A stretch of 64,000 nucleotides of DNA from an uncultured Coriobacteriales bacterium (GTDB lineage: Bacteria; Actinomycetota; Coriobacteriia; Coriobacteriales; UMGS124), in NCBI GenBank assembly GCA_902464015.1, contig CABQHM010000007.1:10715-74714 (forward strand), written 5' to 3'. Of this stretch, positions 33,064 through 41,214 are shown in pieces. The position numbers and the translations under genes are program-made. The notes under the pieces were generated by a model. It did no database searches. It was given only the letters and a program-made list of their open reading frames with translations, and was not told the origin of the DNA. Every line of letters begins with the position of its first letter. Within the stretch, counting starts at the first letter, position 1.

Positions 33064-36000
33064 ATGGTTTCGCGCGTTTACGTGGAGAAAAAGCCTGGGT
33101 TCGACGTCGAGGCTCAGCAGCTGAAGAACGAGCTCACGTCCATTCTGGGCGTCGAGGGCCTGGAGTCTCTGCGCCTCATCAACCGTTACGACGTGGAGGG
33201 TATCTCGCAGGAGCTGTTCGACGCCTGCGTGCCCACCGTCTTCAGCGAGCCCCAGTCCGACGTGGCTTCGGCCGACTTCGAGGCTGCCGAGGGCGATGCG
33301 GTGTTTGCGGTGGAGTTCCTGCCTGGCCAGTTTGACCAGCGCGCTGCCTCTGCTGCCGAGTGCATCCAGCTCATCAGCCAGGGCGAGCGTCCCGAGGTGC
33401 GTTCCGCGAAGGTCTACATCCTCTCCGGCACGCTGACCCCCGAGGCCGTCGAGGCCGTGAAGCACTATGTGGTGAACCCCGTTGAGGCGCGCCTGGCTTC
33501 GCTCGACCTGCCGGCCACCCTGCATGTGGAGTTCCCCAAGCCTGCCATGGTGGAGACGGTCGAGGGCTTCTGCGACCTCGACGAGGCCGGCCTTGCCGCC
33601 TTCATCGACGCGCGCGGCCTGGCCATGGACTTGGCCGACATCAAGTTCTGCCAGGAGTACTTCCGCACGGAGGGGCGCAACCCCACCATCACCGAGATCA
33701 AGATGATCGACACCTACTGGTCGGACCACTGCCGCCACACCACCTTCGGCACGGTGCTCACCGACGTGGAGATCGACGACCCGCAGGTGAAGGCCGCCTA
33801 TGAGCGCTATCTCGACATGCGCCACGAGCTGGGCCGCGACGCCAAGCCCGTGTGCCTCATGGACATGGGCACCATCGGCGCCCGCTATCTCAAGAGCAAG
33901 GGCATCCTCACGGGTCTCGACGAGTCCGAGGAGATCAACGCCTGCACCGTCAAGGTGAAGGTCGACGTCGACGGGCAGGACGAGGACTGGCTCTACCTCT
34001 TCAAGAACGAGACGCACAACCACCCCACCGAGATCGAGCCCTTCGGCGGCGCGGCCACCTGCGTGGGCGGCGCCATCCGCGACCCCTTGTCGGGCCGCAG
34101 CTACGTGTATCAGGCCATGCGCGTGACCGGCGCCGCCGACCCCACGGTGCCCGTGAGCCAGACCATCCCCGGCAAGCTGCCCCAGCGCAAGCTTGTGACC
34201 ACGGCTGCCGCCGGCTACTCCAGCTACGGCAACCAGATCGGTCTGGCCACCGGCCAGGTCGACGAGCTCTACCATCCCGGCTATGCCGCCAAGCGCATGG
34301 AGATCGGCGCCGTCGTGGGTGCCACGCCCGCCGACCACGTGCGTCGCGAGACGCCTGCCCCCGGCGACGTCATCGTGCTGCTCGGTGGCCGCACGGGCCG
34401 CGACGGCATCGGCGGTGCCACCGGCTCCTCCAAGGCCCACAACCATGAGAGCATCGAGACCTGCGGTGCCGAGGTGCAGAAGGGCAATGCCCCGGTCGAG
34501 CGCAAGATCCAGCGCCTGTTCCGTCGCGGCGACGCCTGCCGTCTCATCAAGCGCTGCAACGACTTCGGCGCCGGCGGCGTGTCGGTCGCTGTGGGCGAGC
34601 TGGCCGACGGTCTGTTCATCGAGCTTGACCGTGTGCCCAAGAAGTACGAGGGTCTCGACGGCACCGAGCTTGCCATCGCCGAGAGCCAGGAGCGCATGGC
34701 CGTTGCCCTGGCCCCCGAGGACGTCGACACCTTCATCGGCTATGCCACCGAGGAGAACCTCGAGGCCACGCCCATCGCGCGCGTGACCGAGGAGCCCCGC
34801 GTGCGCATGGTGTGGGACGGCGCCACCATCGTCGACGTGAGCCGTGAGTTCCTCGCCTCCAACGGTGCTCCCAAGCATCAGGCTGCCAGCGTCGAGAAGG
34901 GCGGCGCCTACACCCAGGAGTGGGCGGGCGCCACGCTTGCCGAGCGCATGCGCTCGGTCCTCACCGACCTCAACGTCGCTTCCAACAAGGGCCTCTCCGA
35001 GCGCTTCGACTCCACCATCGGCGCCTCCACCGTGCTCATGCCCTTCGGCGGCAAGACGCAGCTCACCCCCTCGCTCGCCATGGCGGCCAAGCTGCCCGTC
35101 TTTGGCGAGACCACCACGATGAGCGGCATGGCCTGGGGCTTCAACCCCTACCTGTCGCAGGCAAACCAGTACCAGGGCGCATACCTTGCCGTGGTCGAGA
35201 GCCTCTCCAAGCTCGTTGCCGCCGGCTTTGAGCACAAGAAGGCCTACCTCACGTTCCAGGAGTACTTCGAGAAGCTGCGCGACGAGCCCGCGCGTTGGGG
35301 CAAGCCTGTGGCCAGCGTGCTCGGCGCCCTCGACGCCCAGATCGACCTGGGCGTTGGCTCCATCGGCGGCAAGGACTCCATGAGCGGTTCCTTCGAGGAC
35401 CTCGACGTGCCGCCCACGCTCGTCTCCTTCGCCACCGCGGTGGGCAACGTCGCCCGTGCCACCTCGCCTGAGTTCAAGGGCGCGGGCCACGAGCTCGTGC
35501 TCATCCAGCCTGCTTGCGAGCTCGGCAGCATCGTGCCGGGCAAGAAGGGCCTGCTTGAGGCCTTCGACCTCGTTGAGGAGCTCATCGGCTCGGGTCAGGC
35601 GCTGGCCGTTTCCACCGCTGGCTACGGCGACCTTGCCGAGGCCCTCTTCAAGATGTGCGTGGGCAACCAGCTGGGTGTCGCGCTCGACCGCAACTTCGAC
35701 GTCGACGAGCTCTTTGTGCCTGCATACGGCAGCTTCATCGTCGAGCTTGCCGAGGGCGCCCATGTTGACGAGCGCATCGCGAGCATCGCCGTCACGCGCC
35801 TTGGCGCCACGACGGCTGAGTACGCGATTGCCTACCCCGGCCACGTGGCCTCTTCGGGCGAGCGCGTCGGTGCCGAGACCATCGACCTCACGCAGCTTCA
35901 GGAGGCCTGGGAGCATGGCATCGAGGACGTCTTCCCGTATCGTGCTGCCGGCGAGGAAGTTCAGACTGTGAGCTTCCATGCCGAGGCTCCGCATGTGTTC

Positions 36001-36816
36001 CTCGGTGGCCGCACGCCGCGCCCGCGCGTCATCATCCCCGTGTTCCCCGGCAACAACTGCGAGTACGACTCCGCTCGCGCCTTCAACCGCGCCGGCGCTC
36101 AGGCTGAGACGCTCATCGTCAACAACCTCACGCCTGCCGCCGTTGCCGAGAGCACCGAGAAGCTCGCCCAGGCCATTCGCGACAGCCAGATCGTCATGAT
36201 CCCCGGTGGCTTTTCCGGCGGTGACGAGCCCGACGGTTCGGCCAAGTTCATCACCGCGTTCTTCCGTGCCCCGCAGGTGACCGAGGCCGTGCGCGACCTG
36301 CTCCAGAGCCGCGACGGTCTCATGCTGGGCATCTGCAACGGCTTCCAGGCGCTCGTGAAGCTGGGCCTTGTGCCCTTCGGCGACATCCGCCCCATGGATG
36401 CCGGCTGCCCCACACTCACGTTCAACACCATCGGCCGTCACCAGAGCCGCCTGGTGCGCACGCGCGTTGCCTCCAACATGTCGCCTTGGCTCAGCAAGTG
36501 CGAGGTCGGCGACATCCACACGGTGGCCATCAGCCACGGCGAGGGCCGCTTCGTCGCCAACGACGAGGTGCTTGCCAGCATGCTCGCAAACGGCCAGGTT
36601 GCCACGCAGTACGTGAACGAGGCCGGCGTGCCGAGCATGGACCTGTCGGTGAACCCCAACGGCTCGCTGCTCGCCATCGAGGGCATCACGAGCCCCGACG
36701 GTCGCGTGTTCGGCAAGATGGGCCACTCCGAGCGCTCCGGCAAGGGTCTCTACGCCAACGTGCCGGGCAACAAGTACCAGCCCATCTTCGAGGGCGGCGT
36801 TTCGTACTTCCTGTAA
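33064..36816 (+). CDS. purL: Phosphoribosylformylglycinamidine synthase, PurL-PurQ fusion
   Basis: A 1250-residue single-chain FGAM synthase that uses glutamine and ATP. An N-terminal PurS-like region is followed by two synthase halves (KNETHNHPTEIEPFGGAATC near 320, later LGVGSIGGKDSMSGSF). The C-terminal class I glutamine amidotransferase starts at IIPVFPGNNCEYDSARAF. Its nucleophile cysteine lies in LGICNGFQALVKLG and the catalytic His in SHGEGRF. This long form is typical of proteobacteria and some clostridia and Coriobacteriia, in contrast to the split PurS/Q/L of most actinobacteria. The ATG at 33064 has AAGGTAGGG upstream. Confidence 0.95.
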   Translation: MVSRVYVEKKPGFDVEAQQLKNELTSILGVEGLESLRLINRYDVEGISQELFDACVPTVFSEPQSDVASADFEAAEGDAVFAVEFLPGQFDQRAASAAECIQLISQGERPEVRSAKVYILSGTLTPEAVEAVKHYVVNPVEARLASLDLPATLHVEFPKPAMVETVEGFCDLDEAGLAAFIDARGLAMDLADIKFCQEYFRTEGRNPTITEIKMIDTYWSDHCRHTTFGTVLTDVEIDDPQVKAAYERYLDMRHELGRDAKPVCLMDMGTIGARYLKSKGILTGLDESEEINACTVKVKVDVDGQDEDWLYLFKNETHNHPTEIEPFGGAATCVGGAIRDPLSGRSYVYQAMRVTGAADPTVPVSQTIPGKLPQRKLVTTAAAGYSSYGNQIGLATGQVDELYHPGYAAKRMEIGAVVGATPADHVRRETPAPGDVIVLLGGRTGRDGIGGATGSSKAHNHESIETCGAEVQKGNAPVERKIQRLFRRGDACRLIKRCNDFGAGGVSVAVGELADGLFIELDRVPKKYEGLDGTELAIAESQERMAVALAPEDVDTFIGYATEENLEATPIARVTEEPRVRMVWDGATIVDVSREFLASNGAPKHQAASVEKGGAYTQEWAGATLAERMRSVLTDLNVASNKGLSERFDSTIGASTVLMPFGGKTQLTPSLAMAAKLPVFGETTTMSGMAWGFNPYLSQANQYQGAYLAVVESLSKLVAAGFEHKKAYLTFQEYFEKLRDEPARWGKPVASVLGALDAQIDLGVGSIGGKDSMSGSFEDLDVPPTLVSFATAVGNVARATSPEFKGAGHELVLIQPACELGSIVPGKKGLLEAFDLVEELIGSGQALAVSTAGYGDLAEALFKMCVGNQLGVALDRNFDVDELFVPAYGSFIVELAEGAHVDERIASIAVTRLGATTAEYAIAYPGHVASSGERVGAETIDLTQLQEAWEHGIEDVFPYRAAGEEVQTVSFHAEAPHVFLGGRTPRPRVIIPVFPGNNCEYDSARAFNRAGAQAETLIVNNLTPAAVAESTEKLAQAIRDSQIVMIPGGFSGGDEPDGSAKFITAFFRAPQVTEAVRDLLQSRDGLMLGICNGFQALVKLGLVPFGDIRPMDAGCPTLTFNTIGRHQSRLVRTRVASNMSPWLSKCEVGDIHTVAISHGEGRFVANDEVLASMLANGQVATQYVNEAGVPSMDLSVNPNGSLLAIEGITSPDGRVFGKMGHSERSGKGLYANVPGNKYQPIFEGGVSYFL

Positions 36817-36853
36817 GGGCCTTTGACCGGAAACGCCGGTATCTGTTCTTGTC

Positions 36854-36903
36854 AGACGGGGTAGACTCGACCTGTGGGTGTCGAGCCTGCCCCGTCTTTG
36901 TGT
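36854..36903 (+). terminator. Terminator after purL
   Basis: AGACGGGG plus CTCGAC pair with GTCGAG plus CCCCGTCT and are followed by TTTGTG. Confidence 0.75.
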
Positions 36904-36930
36904 ACGGGGTTCCAAAGAAAGGACCGCCGC

Positions 36931-37131
36931 ATGAAAGAGCTCTTTGGTTTCCAGATTCCCGAACCGCTGTTTTGGGTAATCGTCGCCGTCGTAATCATCG
37001 CTGTTATCGCCGCTATCGCCATTCCCATTTACAAGGGCTACAAGGCCGAGCTTGAGCGCCAGGCAAAGCTCGAGGCCAAGAAGAAGGCCGCCGCAAAGAA
37101 GAAGGCTGCTACCAAGAAGACAAGCAGGTAG
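36931..37131 (+). CDS. Small membrane protein with Lys/Ala-rich tail
   Basis: A 66-residue protein with one strong transmembrane segment (FWVIVAVVIIAVIAAIAI, residues 14-31) and a highly basic tail (KKKAAAKKKAATKK) that should lie in the cytoplasm and may touch nucleic acid or phospholipid. The ATG at 36931 is preceded by AAAGGA. It stands alone between two terminators. The function is unknown. Confidence 0.7.
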   Translation: MKELFGFQIPEPLFWVIVAVVIIAVIAAIAIPIYKGYKAELERQAKLEAKKKAAAKKKAATKKTSR

Positions 37132-37160
37132 AACGCGCTGACCACCAGCGCACCCAACGC

Positions 37161-37211
37161 AAAGAGGGCCCCTTTCCTAACGTATTCACGCCAAGGAAAG
37201 GGGCCCTCTTT
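37161..37211 (+). terminator. Strong bidirectional-looking terminator
   Basis: An 18-bp near-perfect stem (AAAGAGGGCCCCTTTCCT with its complement) ends in CTCTTTCGT. It follows the small membrane protein gene. Confidence 0.88.
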
Positions 37212-37246
37212 CGTATCTAAGTTCCACCCGCTGAGCGCCTCATGCT

Positions 37247-37493
37247 AGGTTCCGCAACCCACTAAAACGCGGGTTCTCGTCCGCAAGGCGCCGGGAGGCG
37301 ACGTGCGCGGTGCGGGCCTTTGGCCTACTGGATGTACGTGAGCCTCCCGGGAACGCAGCGCATCAGGTTCCGCATCCCCACTAAAACGCGGGTTCTCGTC
37401 CGCAAGGCGCCGGGAGGCGATGCGCGCGGTGCGGGCCTTTGGCCTACTGGATGTACGTGAGCCTCCCGGGAACGCAGCGGACGAGGTTCCGCT
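37247..37493. repeat. 118-bp tandem intergenic repeat, two full copies and a stub
   Basis: Copies begin at 37247 and 37365 (AGGTTCCGCA) and a 10-base stub begins at 37484. The copies are nearly identical, sharing for example CACTAAAACGCGGGTTCTCG and GCGGGCCTTTGGCCTACTGG. Each can form a hairpin with a GCCGGGAGGC / GCCTCCCGG stem enclosing an inner GGGCC-TTT-GGCC-like loop. The array ends 4 bases before the stop codon of the convergent ABC gene. No ORF of credible quality lies in it. Confidence 0.9.
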
Positions 37494-37496
37494 ACA

Positions 37497-40400
37497 TCAT
37501 ACAAGTGTGCCGTTGGAGAGAGTGTGGGTGTCGTCGGCTATAGCTCCCGCGCTTGCGCGGTGGGTCACGATGACCACCGTCTTGTCGGCGCGATTCTCTT
37601 GCAGTGCCTTGAGGACGCTTGCCTCGGAGAGGGCGTCGAGGTTGCTGGTGGGCTCGTCGAGCAGGAGCAGCGGCGCATCCTGCAAGAAGACGCGGGCAAG
37701 GCCCAGGCGCTGGCGCTCGCCGCCGGAGAGCGAGTCGCCCAGCTCGGCAAGTTGCGTGTCGAGGCCCTGCGGCAGGCGCTCCACAAGCTCGCGCAAGGCA
37801 GCCTTCTCGAGTGCCGTCATGAGCTCTTCGTTGCTCGCGTCTGCCTTGGCCACGAGGAGATTCTCGCGGATGGTGGTTGCGAAGAGGAACGTGTCCTGCT
37901 CCATGAGGCCCTGCTGGCTGCGCAGGCTCGCGGTGTTCACGCCACGCAGGTCCAAGCCGGAGATGGTCACGCGGCCGCTCTGGGGATCCCAGAAACGCAT
38001 GAGGAGCTTGAGCAGGGTCGACTTGCCCATGCCGCTGGGTCCGGCGATGCGCACGACGCGCCCGGGGCGGATGTCGACATCAATGTCGGAGAGAATCTTC
38101 TTGTCGCGATAGGCGAAGCTCACCTCGCGCATCGCCATGCCCTCAAACGTACTGACGTCGACGCCGTCGGTCACCTCAGGCGTCTGAGGGGCCTCTTCGA
38201 GCAGGTCGAGCACGCGCGAGCCTGCGGCGAGGGTCTGCTGCAGGGTGCTTCCCAGGGCGGCGACGGCCAAAAGTGGCCCGAAGGAGGCCATGAAGGTGCC
38301 TGCCGCCATAACGGCGCGGCCGAACTCGAGCGTTCCCTGCATGACGAACAACATTGCCAGCGCAATCATTGCGACGTCGAGCGCCAGCACCACGGCGCCC
38401 GAGACAGCCAGGGCGTTGGCACTGCGGCCCTTGAGCTTGCGCTCGGTGCAGGCTAGCGATGCCATGCGCTCGTCCAGCTCGCGGGCGCGCTGCTTCTGGG
38501 CGCCGAACTGGAGGGTCTCAGACAGGCCGCGCAGCGAGTCGAGCACGAAGGAGTTCATCTTTCCCACCTGCTGGCGCAGTTCAAGGCCGCCCGTTGCGGT
38601 GTAGCGGGAGGAGCACCACGGCACGACGACGCCTACGCAGATGAAGCCAAACGCTGCGAAGCCAACAAGCTGCGGTGCCTGGAGACCGATGAAGACGAGC
38701 ACGATGATGCTGACGGCAAGGGCAATCGCCGCAGGTGAGAGGGTGTGTGCGTAGAAGACCTCAAGCAACTCGATGTCGGCGGTGACCAGGGAGACGAGGT
38801 CGCCCTTCTCCTTGCCCTCGAGCTTGGCGGGGGCAAGGCGGCGCATGGCGGCAAAGACCTTGTCGCGAACGAGCGCCAACACCCTGAAGGCCAGATAGTG
38901 GTTGCACAGCTGTTCGGCATAGCGCAGGGGTCCACGTGCGACGCCGCACACGACGGCGGCCGCAGCGGCGACGCCCGCGGCAATCCAATGCGCCTGTCCC
39001 TCAAGGTCGAGCAGGGCCGAGGTCGCCAGGACCGTGATGCCTATTGCAGCGAGGAAGCCGGCGACGCCGAGCACAACGGCACAGGCGAGCACGCCCAGCA
39101 AGGGACGGGTGAGCTTCACGAGCTCGAGCATGATGCGAACTTTGCCGCGCTTAGGGGCTGTGGCACCCATGCCTGCGGCTGCCTGCTGAGAGGGAGCATC
39201 GCCGCCAACCTCGCACGACGAGACGCCCGTGGACTTGCTCGCAGCGCCCCCAGCGGTACCGCATGTCTTCTCGTCAGCATTTGCGTCACCGCCCTCGGTC
39301 GCACGGCATACTTGCTCGCCGGCTGCTGCGCCCACGCTCTCAGCCATCCGGCATGCTTGCTCTCTGACCTGCATGTTCTCGTTGTCGCCACTGCGAGCAG
39401 AGAAGTCCTCAAGCTCTGCCTGACGTGCCCAAAGACGTGCGTAGGGGCCTTCCTGTCCCGCAAGCTCCTCGTGGGTCCCTGTCTGCACAACGCGGCCGGC
39501 CTCAAAGACGTACACCTCGTCGCAGCCGCGCAGGGCAGCCAGGCGGTGCGACACCATGACGACGGTCTTGGTGTGCGCGAGCTCGGCCACGGCGTCGATG
39601 ATCGCGGCCTCGCTGTCTGCGTCGATGTTGGAAGTTGCCTCGTCGAAGATGTAGACGGGCGTGTCGTGCAGCAGGGCGCGTGCCATGGCGAGACGCTGGC
39701 GCTGGCCGCCGGAGAGGTTCGTGCCCTCGGCGCTGACGGGAACGTCCAGGCCGCCGTTGCGACGCACGAAATCGTCGATGCGGCAGCGGTTGAGGGCCTC
39801 CCACAACTCGTCGTCGCTTGCCCCGGGGCGTGCCATCAACAGATTCGAGCGCACGGTGCCGGCAAAGAGGAAGCTGCGAAAGCCCACGTAGGTCACTGTG
39901 TCGCGCAGACTTTCGGCCGAGATGTCGCGCAGGTCGATGCCGCCAATCGTGACGCTGCCGGTATAGCTGCGGTTGGCGCCCGTGAGGATGCCGGCCAAAG
40001 TCGACTTGCCCGATCCGCTTGCGCCCGTGATGCCCACGAAGCCGCCGGGCTTTGCCGTGAAGTCGGCGTCCTGGAGCACGGTGCGGGTCCCGTCGTAGGA
40101 GTAGGACACGTTGCGACATTCGATGCCCACCGAAGCGCAGGTGACAGCCTGGGTGCCGCAGGCAGGCTCGGGGGCGTCGATGATGCGGTACATGCGCTCG
40201 GCCGCGGCCATGCCGCCTGTCGCCGTGTGGAAGAACGAGCCCAGCGTGCGCAGCGGGATGAAGAAGTCGGCCGCGAGGAACACGAAGGCGAACGCACCGG
40301 CAAAGGTCACGGTGCCGGCCGCATAGGAGTTGAGCATCACGACGATGCCTGCTGCGGCGCCCGCAAAGGCAAAGATGTCCATGACGATCACGGAGTTCAG

Positions 40401-41117
40401 CTGCATGGTGAGCAGGCGCATCGTGGCCTTGCGGAACTTTTCCGCCTCCTCGTTCATCCTGCGATGACGCCCCTCATCGGCCCCGAAGACCTTGAGCGTG
40501 GTGAGACCCTGGATGCTCTCCAGGAAGAGTGCGCCCAGGTCGGTGTAGGAGTGCCAGTAGTCGCCCATGATGCGCTTGGCAATCTTCATGACAGCCATGA
40601 GGGAGATTGGAATGAGCGGCACGCAGCACAGAAGCACCACTGCGGCCGGGGTGCACAGCGGGGCCAGGCAGAAGAAGAGCGTAACCGAGGCAATGAGGGA
40701 GTAGAAGAGTTGCGGCAGGTAGTTGCCGAAATACGCCTCAAGCTGCTCGACGCCTTCGACGCAAAGTTGCGTTGCCTCGCTTGTGGCGACGGTCTCGCGA
40801 TAGCTCGGCCCCATGCGCACGAGCTTGTCGTACACGAGCGTGCGCACGCGCTGCTTGGCCAAGGCGGACGCCGCAAGGCCCTGCTTGGTTGCCTGGGCTT
40901 GGCAGACGAGCCTCACTGCCACGGCCACGACGGCCACAAGAAGCGTGCGGGCCAGGTCGATTCCTGCGGCGTCGCCGGCAAGCACGGACTGCAGCAGGCC
41001 ACCCACGCTCACGAACAGGACGACGTTGGCCAAAAGGGCCAGCCACTGCAGGGCGACGTTGCCGGCAATGTGGCGCATGACGCCGGGAACGAGGGAAAAC
41101 AAGCGTTTATCAAACAC
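37497..41117 (-). CDS. Fused CydDC-like ABC transporter, two permease-ATPase halves
   Basis: A 1206-residue inner-membrane exporter made of two complete TMD-NBD units in one chain. The first NBD has GITGASGSGKST and LSGGQRQRLAMARALL; the second has IAGPSGMGKST and LSGGERQRLGLARVFL. Both have Walker B aspartates followed by E (IFDEATSNID, LLDEPTSNLD). A 110-residue Cys/Ala/Gly-rich linker joins them. The CydC/CydD pair of other bacteria is normally two genes and exports cysteine/glutathione for cytochrome bd assembly. No cydAB is in the window, so the cargo is inference. The start is GTG 41117 with GAGGAA upstream. Confidence 0.85.
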   Translation of the reverse strand: MFDKRLFSLVPGVMRHIAGNVALQWLALLANVVLFVSVGGLLQSVLAGDAAGIDLARTLLVAVVAVAVRLVCQAQATKQGLAASALAKQRVRTLVYDKLVRMGPSYRETVATSEATQLCVEGVEQLEAYFGNYLPQLFYSLIASVTLFFCLAPLCTPAAVVLLCCVPLIPISLMAVMKIAKRIMGDYWHSYTDLGALFLESIQGLTTLKVFGADEGRHRRMNEEAEKFRKATMRLLTMQLNSVIVMDIFAFAGAAAGIVVMLNSYAAGTVTFAGAFAFVFLAADFFIPLRTLGSFFHTATGGMAAAERMYRIIDAPEPACGTQAVTCASVGIECRNVSYSYDGTRTVLQDADFTAKPGGFVGITGASGSGKSTLAGILTGANRSYTGSVTIGGIDLRDISAESLRDTVTYVGFRSFLFAGTVRSNLLMARPGASDDELWEALNRCRIDDFVRRNGGLDVPVSAEGTNLSGGQRQRLAMARALLHDTPVYIFDEATSNIDADSEAAIIDAVAELAHTKTVVMVSHRLAALRGCDEVYVFEAGRVVQTGTHEELAGQEGPYARLWARQAELEDFSARSGDNENMQVREQACRMAESVGAAAGEQVCRATEGGDANADEKTCGTAGGAASKSTGVSSCEVGGDAPSQQAAAGMGATAPKRGKVRIMLELVKLTRPLLGVLACAVVLGVAGFLAAIGITVLATSALLDLEGQAHWIAAGVAAAAAVVCGVARGPLRYAEQLCNHYLAFRVLALVRDKVFAAMRRLAPAKLEGKEKGDLVSLVTADIELLEVFYAHTLSPAAIALAVSIIVLVFIGLQAPQLVGFAAFGFICVGVVVPWCSSRYTATGGLELRQQVGKMNSFVLDSLRGLSETLQFGAQKQRARELDERMASLACTERKLKGRSANALAVSGAVVLALDVAMIALAMLFVMQGTLEFGRAVMAAGTFMASFGPLLAVAALGSTLQQTLAAGSRVLDLLEEAPQTPEVTDGVDVSTFEGMAMREVSFAYRDKKILSDIDVDIRPGRVVRIAGPSGMGKSTLLKLLMRFWDPQSGRVTISGLDLRGVNTASLRSQQGLMEQDTFLFATTIRENLLVAKADASNEELMTALEKAALRELVERLPQGLDTQLAELGDSLSGGERQRLGLARVFLQDAPLLLLDEPTSNLDALSEASVLKALQENRADKTVVIVTHRASAGAIADDTHTLSNGTLV

Positions 41118-41127
41118 GGCGATTCCT

Positions 41128-41179
41128 CTGCTATCTCGTGAAAAAGGTAAACTCCGGATAATTTTTCACAGGATAGCAG
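41128..41179. promoter_or_regulatory. 18-bp inverted repeat in the leader of the ABC exporter gene
   Basis: Arms at 41128-41145 and 41162-41179 match at 16 of 18 positions (CTGCTATC and GTGAAAAA blocks) around a 16-base centre. It begins 11 bases before the GTG start, so it is either an operator for a dimeric repressor or an mRNA hairpin hiding the ribosome site. Confidence 0.6.
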
Positions 41180-41214
41180 ACCAGTTATGTAAGTTAAACT
41201 TTTACAACAAAAAG

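Noticed and set aside
33031..36915. 1294-residue minus-strand open frame
   Set aside because: It is the antisense shadow of purL; the protein is rich in repetitive Leu/Gly/Val/His as expected from reversed high-GC codons and has no ribosome binding site.
37247..37493. 118-bp repeats as an insertion sequence
   Set aside because: No transposase frame, no terminal inverted repeats and no target duplication beyond the repeat itself.
38745..41141. 798-residue plus-strand open frame
   Set aside because: Antisense shadow of the fused CydDC-like exporter with its two complete sets of ABC motifs.
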